Part shown: positions 13,151-19,674 of the stretch, piece after piece
Layout: the number at the start of each line of letters is the position of its first letter
How positions within the stretch are numbered: position 1 is the first letter of the stretch
Virus record (IMG/VR): IMGVR_UViG_3300025674_000143
Span: 1 to 36,964 of that record
DNA length: 36,964 nucleotides
Origin: a virus
Strand: one strand, 5' to 3'
The notes under the pieces: model-generated
What the model saw: the letters and a program-made list of their open reading frames with translations, nothing else
The model's database searches: none
Told to the model about the DNA's origin: nothing
Program-made: the position numbers and the translations under genes

Positions 13151-13747
13151 ATGATGCCCTTTGACACTTACAAAACGTACCTTGCTCTAAAAAACCACTT
13201 TACGAAAGATAACTACGATTATCACAAATATTGCGGAAAGGTCCGAGCGTCAGTAGACTCATTCTACAAGCGTAAGGACCGTTTTTGGTTTGAGAGAGTT
13301 TCCCGCAACAAAACTGATAAAGAAGTTCTTAACTACTTTGTTTCGAACTTTGTTATGGCTGATGATCCTGGCAATCTGTGGATTGGAGTTATTCAGCGTG
13401 AAGGTGATCGAAATTATACTGCGTGGCAAAAGCGCGTACAATCGCTTACATACGTCTTTAAAGAAGAGACGAATGGAATGTTCAGTGAATTCAAAGTAGA
13501 CGAGTCTTTTGACTGTTCTGCTGGACACCCGCCCATTTTGCGGAAATATCTTGCTGGTCAAATTTCCCTAGAAACGTTCATTATCCTTGAGCGCATTCTT
13601 GGGTTCCAAAACAAGTTTGACAAGAAACTGCAAGATCCTGTGTGGGAAACCGTAAGCAAGAAAATGAAAAAATATTCACCCTTCCTAAATATTGACGTAT
13701 TCCGTTATAAAAAACTTCTTAAAGAAGTTGTGCTAGGAGATTCATGA
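13151..13747 (+). CDS. 59: gp59, loader of gp41 DNA helicase
   Basis: A 198-residue protein similar in layout to T4 gp59 (217 residues). The N-terminal segment TYLALKNHFTKDNYDYHKYCGKVR matches T4 YKLYLMIKQHMNGKYDVIKYN; FWFERVSRN..., LNYFVSNFVM, and LAGQISLETFIILERILGF then follow. Gp59 loads replicative helicase gp41 onto gp32-coated forked DNA. Two tandem ATGs begin it, directly after the repeat's T tract, with no Shine-Dalgarno site. It overlaps the next gene by 4 nt. Confidence 0.88.
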   Translation: MMPFDTYKTYLALKNHFTKDNYDYHKYCGKVRASVDSFYKRKDRFWFERVSRNKTDKEVLNYFVSNFVMADDPGNLWIGVIQREGDRNYTAWQKRVQSLTYVFKEETNGMFSEFKVDESFDCSAGHPPILRKYLAGQISLETFIILERILGFQNKFDKKLQDPVWETVSKKMKKYSPFLNIDVFRYKKLLKEVVLGDS

Positions 13748-14088
13748 GTTTTTTTGATTCTGAAGTTGTACGTGCCGAAATGGCAGAAATTAGTGAACTT
13801 CAGGAAGAAGTATATAAGAGCGTTTTCCTCTTTTTCGAGATGTCGAAGAAGGAGAAGATGGAGCATGTCGATCTTCTAGAGACACTTCTGAACAAGCAAC
13901 GTATTCTTTATACCCGTTTAAGCTTGTCAGATGACCCAGAAGCGATTACAATGAAAGAGCAGATCATTCAATCTGCACAGATGATGGGTCTGGGTCAAAG
14001 TGTCGATATGAACGTCATCTTCGGAAACATGGCAAAACTGGTCACTTCTATGAGAGATCAGATTGACAATTCCGAGTTGAGCGATTAG
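13744..14088 (+). CDS. DUF1825-like protein, 114 aa
   Basis: A helical protein matching the pattern of DUF1825, a cyanobacterial family: FFDSEVVRAEMAEISELQEEVY at the start, LLETLLNKQRILYTRLSLSDDPEAI in the middle, and a Met-rich end (MNVIFGNMAKLVTSM). Family function is unknown, and the family suggests acquisition from a cyanobacterial host. It sits between gp59 and gp32 and its stop codon forms part of the gp32 promoter. Confidence 0.8.
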   Translation: MSFFDSEVVRAEMAEISELQEEVYKSVFLFFEMSKKEKMEHVDLLETLLNKQRILYTRLSLSDDPEAITMKEQIIQSAQMMGLGQSVDMNVIFGNMAKLVTSMRDQIDNSELSD

Positions 14089-14091
14089 AAT
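14063..14091 (+). promoter_or_regulatory. Sigma70-type promoter for gp32
   Basis: TTGACA (14063-14068) and TAGAAT (14086-14091), 17 nt apart. The upstream gene's TAG stop is the first half of the -10 box. The leader to ATG 14136 would be about 38 nt and contains a GAGG site (14126-14129). Confidence 0.8.
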
Positions 14092-14135
14092 AACGGAGTC
14101 CACAAAGGCCAAATCCAACAAATACGAGGTATCTA

Positions 14136-15107
14136 ATGTCTTTCGCAAATCTGAAGAAGCAATCTTCACTCGGTTCTCTCACTGCCAAACTGGTCAAAGA
14201 GGTCGAGAAATCTAACAACGGTGGTTCTGGTGGAGCGGACGAACGCTTCTGGAAACCTGAGATGGATAAGTCCGGTGTCGGTTCTGCTGTCATTCGTTTC
14301 CTTCCTGCTCCCGAAGGTGAAGATCTTCCTTGGGTCAAACTGTACTCCCATGCCTTCCAAGGTCCTGGTGGATGGTACATTGAAAACTCTCTGACTACTC
14401 TGGGTCAGAAAGATCCTGTTTCTGAGCACAACCGTGAACTCTGGAACAGCGGAAACGATAAGGATAAGGAAACTGTTCGCAAGCAAAAGCGTAAACTGCA
14501 ATATTATGCCAACATCTACGTTGTAAAGGATCCCGCTAATCCTAACAACGAAGGTAAAGTGTTCCTGTACAAGTTTGGTAAGAAGATCTTCGACAAGATC
14601 CTCAATGCCATGCAACCTGAGTTTGAAGACGAGACTCCTATCAACCCCTTTGACTTCTGGCAAGGTGCAAACTTCCGCCTGAAGATCCGCAAGGTTGAAG
14701 GTTACTGGAACTATGACAAGTCTGACTTTGCTCCTCCGTCACCTCTTCTTGATGATGACGATGCACTGGAAGCAATGTGGAAGAAGCAAAACTCACTTGC
14801 TGCTCTGGTCGCTGAAGATCAGTTCAAACCCTATGAGCAACTTGAGAAGCGTCTGAAGATGGTTCTGGGACAAAAGTCCCGTCCCGTGGTTCGTGACGAG
14901 TCTTATGAAGATGAGAGCGAAGGTCGTGGTAACTTCACCCCGAACTTCAATAGCCCTGACATCACAGGTACTCCAGTTCCTCCCGCAATGAAGGAAGAAC
15001 TGAACGCTCTGTCGTCTAATCAACCCGATTGGGCACAACCTTCTGCATCAGCATCTGCTGAAGAAGATGATGCTCTGTCTTACTTCCAAAAACTGGTTGA
15101 CGACTGA
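14136..15107 (+). CDS. 32: gp32 single-stranded DNA-binding protein
   Basis: A 323-residue gp32. The basic N-terminal SFANLKKQSSLGSLTAKLVKEVEK corresponds to the LAST-type cooperativity region. The OB core includes RFWKPEMDKSGVGSAVIRFLPAPEGEDLPWVKLYSHAFQGPGGWYIENSL in two parts, RKLQYYANIYVVKDP and NPFDFWQGANFRLKI. The C-terminal tail is acidic (SASAEEDDALSYFQKLVDD). No Cys is present where T4 gp32 binds zinc. Codons are rich in CTG, AAC and GAC, as expected for high expression. It coats ssDNA and works with gp59 next door. Confidence 0.95.
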   Translation: MSFANLKKQSSLGSLTAKLVKEVEKSNNGGSGGADERFWKPEMDKSGVGSAVIRFLPAPEGEDLPWVKLYSHAFQGPGGWYIENSLTTLGQKDPVSEHNRELWNSGNDKDKETVRKQKRKLQYYANIYVVKDPANPNNEGKVFLYKFGKKIFDKILNAMQPEFEDETPINPFDFWQGANFRLKIRKVEGYWNYDKSDFAPPSPLLDDDDALEAMWKKQNSLAALVAEDQFKPYEQLEKRLKMVLGQKSRPVVRDESYEDESEGRGNFTPNFNSPDITGTPVPPAMKEELNALSSNQPDWAQPSASASAEEDDALSYFQKLVDD

Positions 15108-15776
15108 TTATTCGTAAAGTCTGATATTATTTCCTTTTTTCAAGGTGGGGTTCACATACTGATCTCCACCTTTTTTATATGTCATAATTTTTTCAATATC
15201 ATTCATAACGACGTTGAGATATTTACTCTTCAAAACGTAAATATTTCTTTTAGCATTTTCAATCTCCTCTTCATACTGTCTGTATGTTTGAGGTTCTGTA
15301 ATGTTTGAAGCAAGAATGTCTTGATCAAGTTTTGGATCAAAATAACTGATAGAATACGTCTGTGGGACTTCGATACCTTTCTTGACGATAACTACACCAT
15401 CAGTATTCTTTACTTCATTTGTCTTATAGCACTTAACAGCATTGCTGGCAGATACTGAACCATACTTAGAAATTAAGTAATCTTCAAAGGTATCTCCTGG
15501 TTTGGGCCACTCATTGTAAACATTCAGAATGTTATTGGACAAGAGAATAACCCAATCAAAGGAAGAGTCTCCATAAAACTTATACGAAACATAATCGGGT
15601 CTTTCGTCACCTTGGATAGTATATTTTTCAAAGAATGAAAGATCTGAAAAGATATCTTCTCTTAACTTGGCACGTTTAAAAAGATTTTTAATTGTATCAT
15701 AGTTTGATACATATTTTTCATCTTTTGCTCTACTAACGTACTGAAAGTCTGGTACGTATGAAAAATAGTTTGCCAT
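15108..15776 (-). CDS. 53: gp53 baseplate wedge subunit
   Basis: A 222-residue protein with the T4 gp53 pattern: YFSYVPDFQYVS, LFKRAKLREDIFSDLSFFEKY, and the conserved YKFYGDSSFDWVILLSNNILNVYNEWP (two parts), the LysM-like segment of the wedge. The C-terminal region is helical (YRQYEEEIENAKRNIYVLK) and then basic. It joins wedges into the hexagonal baseplate. It is the last gene of a reverse operon; its stop abuts the gp32 stop with no spacer, and its start overlaps the gp48 stop by one base. Confidence 0.9.
   Translation of the reverse strand: MANYFSYVPDFQYVSRAKDEKYVSNYDTIKNLFKRAKLREDIFSDLSFFEKYTIQGDERPDYVSYKFYGDSSFDWVILLSNNILNVYNEWPKPGDTFEDYLISKYGSVSASNAVKCYKTNEVKNTDGVVIVKKGIEVPQTYSISYFDPKLDQDILASNITEPQTYRQYEEEIENAKRNIYVLKSKYLNVVMNDIEKIMTYKKGGDQYVNPTLKKGNNIRLYE
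15142..15176 (+). terminator. Terminator for gp32 inside antisense gp53
   Basis: AAGGTGGGG (15142-15150) pairs with CTCCACCTT (15164-15172), one G-T wobble, 13-nt loop, then a T tract. It lies 34 nt after the gp32 stop, within the last codons of the oppositely oriented gp53 gene. On the reverse strand no T tract follows the hairpin, so it acts only for gp32. Confidence 0.75.
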
Positions 15777-17137
15777 TAGAATCCGATTTTAGACGTACCG
15801 TAACCATCTTCTTCATAATCTTCGATATAGACAGGATCAATTTCAGTAAACTGAAGTTGAATCTCATATCTAGTCATGGTTTTTTCCGCGTCATCATACG
15901 TGGAGTATGTTCCGGCAGGTGTGTATTGAGTATTTAGTGAAGTAAGAGCACATGTTTTGATCTTACCAATGGAACTATGATCTTCACCTGCTGCTCTATA
16001 TTTGATCTCAAAAACGTGTGGTGCTTTTAAGAATAGATCCTGCTTTTGCACTGCCATTGCTCTCTTGAAGAAACCAATGATTCCTTTAACTTGTTTTGCT
16101 TCTTTTTCACTTCTTGGAGAAAGACTGTAAGTAAAACTAAATGGTCTCAACTGAGGACCATTGAATAGAAGTTCAAGGTTATTGTTGACAACTGTTCCAG
16201 TCAGTCGTGAGGAGAGATTATTGATACCAACTGCTTTACCTGCTGCCCACTGAATCAAATATTTTCTCGCCTCATTATTAGTTGCCGATTTAAATACTTC
16301 ACTAAATTCTTCTTGACCAAAGGTAGAAGCAGCAGTACTTTGCAGATCGCCGTCTGTAATATTAATAACAGCTTTAACACCCAAAGCTTGGAGTGGATTA
16401 ATCGTACCATTAGTCCAGTCTGCTGTATTAAGATCTTGAATACCACCTTGAATTGGGAGGATACATCGACCCATTACTTCAGTCTTTAAACGATCCCCAG
16501 ACGTGAATGTATTCTTTTCTTTAACGTTTTTATAGTCTCTTGGTGTATATTTAAGTGCAGTAAACATGACATGATCCTGAGATTGTAAGGACATTTTCTC
16601 TGGATACTGCCATGGAGTATCGCCACCCTCAGGATTTAAGTAATTTTTTGTATTGGGTTTTGGTGTTTTTTGTGGTGATGCAGTATCAGCAATATCTTCA
16701 GCTGCATCAGTTAGGGGCGATGCATCTGGTGTATCTAAACCCAAAAGATTGGGCAAACTGATTCCTGTAGCACTACTAATAGCGTTCGACGCTTGTAGTG
16801 CTACATTATCTAACATGGAGGCTTTTCCACTATTTGCATCTGCTACCGCCCCCTTAATAAATGAAGACGCTTCTTTTGCTGCAGTCCAAATACCCGCAGC
16901 ATCTTGAAATGCTGATGGAAGAAGGTTTTTTCCTCCAAAGTTTACAGTTTGAGCTAATGAAAATGCAGTATCAGCAACAGTCTTTCCTTTTGCCAGACCT
17001 TCATAAAAAGTCAGAGACTTTTTGAGTAGTTGATTGCCATCTAGACTATAATCAGCTTTTACACGAGACGAAACGACCTGGCCATCGGCATCTCTTGTAG
17101 GAAATTCTTCAGAAGTAGTCGTTCCCGTTTTGCTCAT
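15776..17137 (-). CDS. 48: gp48 baseplate tail-tube cap
   Basis: A 453-residue protein. The N-terminal 150 residues are low complexity, Ala/Ser-rich. The C-terminal half has the T4 gp48 family pattern: KEKNTFTSGDRL..., NNLELLFNGPQLRPFSFTYSLSPRSEKEAKQVKGIIGFFKRAMAVQ (in order) and YEIQLQFTEIDPVY at the end. T4 gp48 is about 364 residues, so this is longer at the N terminus. It caps the baseplate hub and starts the tail tube with gp54. ACTAAATAAC upstream on the reverse strand weakly resembles a late promoter. Confidence 0.88.
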   Translation of the reverse strand: MSKTGTTTSEEFPTRDADGQVVSSRVKADYSLDGNQLLKKSLTFYEGLAKGKTVADTAFSLAQTVNFGGKNLLPSAFQDAAGIWTAAKEASSFIKGAVADANSGKASMLDNVALQASNAISSATGISLPNLLGLDTPDASPLTDAAEDIADTASPQKTPKPNTKNYLNPEGGDTPWQYPEKMSLQSQDHVMFTALKYTPRDYKNVKEKNTFTSGDRLKTEVMGRCILPIQGGIQDLNTADWTNGTINPLQALGVKAVINITDGDLQSTAASTFGQEEFSEVFKSATNNEARKYLIQWAAGKAVGINNLSSRLTGTVVNNNLELLFNGPQLRPFSFTYSLSPRSEKEAKQVKGIIGFFKRAMAVQKQDLFLKAPHVFEIKYRAAGEDHSSIGKIKTCALTSLNTQYTPAGTYSTYDDAEKTMTRYEIQLQFTEIDPVYIEDYEEDGYGTSKIGF

Positions 17138-17150
17138 TTTCGTCTTTCTG

Positions 17151-17531
17151 TTATTTAGTGATTACTTGGCGATAATCTAAGGATCTTAGGTAAGATATTT
17201 CATTATTGTATATTCTATGTAGGGCACCAGCGACCTCTTGCCAAGTATAGTTTCTGGACTCATCCCAGTGAAAGTTTATACCCCGAAATCCCCAAGGAAA
17301 AATATCAGTGACTGCAACCAAGGGATGCTGATCGTAATCTGTATTTGGAGTTTTCGCTTGGTATATGAAAGTGTAATAGTTTCCTACATCCGGAACATAT
17401 TCAACTTCTCTGAACACCTCCAAAATACTCATCATGATAAGTTCTGCATCTTCAGAACCATCCAACTTTCTTTTTAGTTGACTAATTCTTGAAGATGACT
17501 TCTGAATGTCCTGTCCAAAACCTTGTGCCAT
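17151..17531 (-). CDS. Conserved cyanophage structural/assembly protein, 126 aa
   Basis: A soluble protein with a distinctive aromatic core: YYTFIYQAKTPNTDYDQHPLV, AVTDIFPWGFRGINFHWDES and YTWQEVAGALHRIY. It is adjacent to gp4 (1-nt contact) and gp48, so a role in head completion or baseplate assembly is likely. I recall similar proteins in cyanomyoviruses but cannot assign a T4 gene number with confidence. Confidence 0.75.
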   Translation of the reverse strand: MAQGFGQDIQKSSSRISQLKRKLDGSEDAELIMMSILEVFREVEYVPDVGNYYTFIYQAKTPNTDYDQHPLVAVTDIFPWGFRGINFHWDESRNYTWQEVAGALHRIYNNEISYLRSLDYRQVITK

Positions 17532-17974
17532 TACTTGATTCCGAGTTCGTCTTCTGTGATAATCTTGAACTCAAGTCGATGATCTAAACACCATTCTCTA
17601 GCAGCTTTCCACTTTGCCTCATTCGTGGCATAAGTGTATACTTCGTTAATGTATGATTGAGTTTGCCTCTTTGGTTTTTTGGGTGGTGCAGTCTGCTTTT
17701 TGGGTTTCACTTCGATCAAATACTTTTTGATCTTTCCATTACTCTCCTGAACTTTAATGATAAAGTCTGGATAGTAAGTTCTCACTCTCTTTTTCACGGG
17801 ATCATAATATCTGATTCTGATTTCTTCAGAACCCCATGCTAAAATGTTTTCGTTTAGATCACACCATCTGCAAAAGATTCTTTCCCAACTGCTTCTACAG
17901 ATAATATTGTTAGGATCACCTTGATATTTGTTTGGATACGAAGGTTGATACCTACTCTTTATACTTTCTCCCAT
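17531..17974 (-). CDS. 4: gp4 head completion protein
   Basis: A 147-residue protein matching T4 gp4 (about 150 residues). YQPSYPNKYQGDPNNIICRSSWERIFCRWCD is the conserved start; ENILAWGSEEIRIRYYDP, RTYYPDFIIK and KKYLIEVKPKK form a PD-(D/E)XK-like nuclease core. Gp4 acts with gp50/65 after packaging, before tail joining. The first 16 codons of the longer frame are excluded because MGESIKSRYQ is the family-like start and the late promoter lies upstream of it. Confidence 0.9.
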   Translation of the reverse strand: MGESIKSRYQPSYPNKYQGDPNNIICRSSWERIFCRWCDLNENILAWGSEEIRIRYYDPVKKRVRTYYPDFIIKVQESNGKIKKYLIEVKPKKQTAPPKKPKRQTQSYINEVYTYATNEAKWKAAREWCLDHRLEFKIITEDELGIK

Positions 17975-18003
17975 TACGCATATACATAATATATAAGCAT
18001 CTC

Positions 18004-18011
18004 TATTTATG
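18004..18011 (-). promoter_or_regulatory. T4-type late promoter for the gp4-gp53 operon
   Basis: On the reverse strand this reads CATAAATA, 29 nt before the gp4 ATG at 17974. It fits NATAAATA and lies in the 41-nt divergent gap between gp4 and the forward tail operon. Confidence 0.65.
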
Positions 18012-18015
18012 CCTA

Positions 18016-18750
18016 ATGGCAAAATTTAAGAAATCGCTGAGTGATATCAAGCACCAACTATTACGTCCAGCGTTAACATCACATTATTATTGTGAGTTTC
18101 CTTTACCAGGCACAAGCGATATTCGCCAGTGGATTGGTAAGGGTATGCTTATGAATGACGGTCTTTCTGCAAATCCACTCCCTTCAGAATTGATTAGCGT
18201 CAATTGTGCTGAAGCGAGTCTTCCTGGTGCGTCTTTGTTGACTCATGAGTTGAATGATGATTTCTCAGGAGTTACTGAGAGACACGCATACAGAAGATCT
18301 TATGATGATAGAGCTGACTTCACTTTCTACGTTGACAGAGATTATAAGATTCTACTTCTCTTTAATCAGTGGATTAACTATATCGCTGGAGAAGGGACAG
18401 GTGCAGATAGAGAAGGAAGGGGTGGAAGTCCCACAGATGATAGTGCTGCTGGACTTAGTGAAAATACCAATTCTTCATTCAGGGCAAAATTCCCAGAAGA
18501 TTATGTGACTCAAAAGCTGTGCATCTATAAGTTTGAGAAAGATCAGGATGGACTTCATACTGGCGAATTAAAACTTGACTTAAATGCAACTTCGCATATA
18601 AAATATAACTTTATTAATGCATATCCAATCTCGATTAACTCTATTCCAGTAAGTTACGAGTCATCACAACTTCTGAAGGTTACAGTGTCCTTCAGTTATA
18701 GTAGATATTACATCACCAACGCTAATACAGATGGTGCGTTACCCGGATAA
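18016..18750 (+). CDS. 54: Tail-tube-fold protein, probable gp54 baseplate tube initiator
   Basis: A 244-residue protein with tail-tube features: LRPALTSHYYCEFPLPG, ISVNCAEASLPGASLLTHEL, GVTERHAYRRSYDDRADFTFYVDRDYKILLLF (in order) and YPISINSIPVSYESSQLLKVTVSFSYSRYYI at the end. These resemble gp19/gp54 family tubes. Longer than gp19 (163) and shorter than T4 gp54 (320). Position next to gp48 supports gp54. The ATG at 18016 is used; the upstream 28 codons are antisense to gp4. Confidence 0.7.
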   Translation: MAKFKKSLSDIKHQLLRPALTSHYYCEFPLPGTSDIRQWIGKGMLMNDGLSANPLPSELISVNCAEASLPGASLLTHELNDDFSGVTERHAYRRSYDDRADFTFYVDRDYKILLLFNQWINYIAGEGTGADREGRGGSPTDDSAAGLSENTNSSFRAKFPEDYVTQKLCIYKFEKDQDGLHTGELKLDLNATSHIKYNFINAYPISINSIPVSYESSQLLKVTVSFSYSRYYITNANTDGALPG

Positions 18751-18753
18751 ATA
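18746..18753 (+). promoter_or_regulatory. T4-type late promoter for gp26
   Basis: GATAAATA overlaps the stop codon of the gp54-like gene and ends 28 nt before the gp26 ATG. The spacing is ideal for a late promoter. Confidence 0.65.
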
Positions 18754-18781
18754 ATCACACTGAAATTTTCGTTAAAATATC

Positions 18782-19498
18782 ATGCCTTTACCAAAAATTT
18801 CTACTCCTGTTCACGAGTTAGAATTGCCTTCAACTGGTCAAACAATTAAGTACAGACCGTTTCTTGTTCGTGAAGAAAAACTTTTGATTCTTGCTCTTGA
18901 GTCTGAGGATCCGAAACAGATCACAACAGCAATCAAGCAAGTTATCAAGAGTTGTATTCAGACAAAGGGAGTCAAAGTAGAATCTCTTCCTACATTTGAC
19001 ATCGAATATCTTTTCTTGAATATTCGTGGTAAGTCTGTTGGAGAAGAAGTTGAGTTGCAACTTATTTGCCCAGATGATGAAGAAACTACGGTTCCTGTGA
19101 CTATCTTGATTGATGACATTAAAGTTGTCAAGAGAGATGATCATAACAACCAAATCAAAATCAATGATGAATTGATGATGGAGATGAAGTATCCATCTCT
19201 TGATGAGTTTATCAAATCTAATTTTGAAGTTGGAGAAACTAACGTTGACCAGTCTTTTGATCTAGTTGCTTCGTGTATTGACAAAGTATTCAGTGAAGAG
19301 GAAGTCTGGACATCAGCAGATTTTACAAAGAAAGAAATTAAAGAGTTCTTGGATCAAATGAATTCGTCACAATTCAAAGAAATCGAAAGTTTCTTCGAGA
19401 CGATGCCTAAGCTGACACATACAGTCAACATCACTAACCCCAAGACAAAAGTGAAGAGTAAGGTTACTCTGGAGGGTCTCTCAAATTTTTTCGGATAG
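18782..19498 (+). CDS. 26: gp26-like baseplate hub assembly chaperone
   Basis: A 238-residue protein of the T4 gp26 type. Characteristic are QTIKYRPFLVREEKLLILALES near residues 18-39, QITTAIKQVIKSC, and FDIEYLFLNIRGKSVGEEVEL near residues 72-92. It ends KVTLEGLSNFFG. Gp26 is a nonstructural factor for hub assembly. The slippery site in its last codons, with a downstream -1 ORF, makes this look like the G part of a G/GT tail chaperone pair. The late promoter GATAAATA precedes it. Confidence 0.83.
   Translation: MPLPKISTPVHELELPSTGQTIKYRPFLVREEKLLILALESEDPKQITTAIKQVIKSCIQTKGVKVESLPTFDIEYLFLNIRGKSVGEEVELQLICPDDEETTVPVTILIDDIKVVKRDDHNNQIKINDELMMEMKYPSLDEFIKSNFEVGETNVDQSFDLVASCIDKVFSEEEVWTSADFTKKEIKEFLDQMNSSQFKEIESFFETMPKLTHTVNITNPKTKVKSKVTLEGLSNFFG
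19483..19492 (+). promoter_or_regulatory. Putative -1 programmed ribosomal frameshift site
   Basis: In the gp26 frame the bases read tcA-AAT-TTT-TTC-GGA-TAG. Two heptamers of the X-XXY-YYZ form are in phase: A-AAT-TTT (19483-19489) and T-TTT-TTC (19486-19492). The zero-frame stop comes one codon later, while the -1 frame is open into the 19510 ORF. Confidence 0.7.
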
Positions 19499-19509
19499 GA
19501 CTCATCCAC

Positions 19510-19674
19510 ATGAATCTGGAGTCGTACTATCGACTCAATTTTTCCTTGATTCAGTACCATAAATACTCACTAACTGAGATTGAAAACTTGATGCCTTGGG
19601 AACGAGACATCTACGTCGCTTTATTACAACAACATCTTGAAGAAGAACAGTTAAAGCAACAACAAAATGGTTAA
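19510..19674 (+). CDS. Frameshift partner of gp26 / gp51-like small ORF, 54 aa
   Basis: It begins MNLESYYRLNFSLIQYHKYS, then LTEIENLMPWERDIYVALLQQHLEEEQLKQQQ. The pattern of a helical segment with an EIEN-x-x-PWE turn resembles C-terminal extensions of tail assembly chaperones. It is in the -1 frame of gp26, open from the slippery site; fusion would give a 297-residue protein. Independent start at ATG 19510 is possible, but no ribosome binding site is seen. It overlaps the tape-measure start by 8 nt. Confidence 0.75.
   Translation: MNLESYYRLNFSLIQYHKYSLTEIENLMPWERDIYVALLQQHLEEEQLKQQQNG
19558..19565 (+). promoter_or_regulatory. Possible late promoter motif inside the -1 ORF
   Basis: CATAAATA lies 102 nt before the tape-measure-like gene. 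It could add transcription of that gene, but a chance match is possible because it is inside coding sequence. Confidence 0.35.

Noticed and set aside
14166-14663. Antisense ORF of 165 aa in gp32
   Set aside because: It is a reverse-strand shadow of gp32 with no start signal; gp32 is certain.
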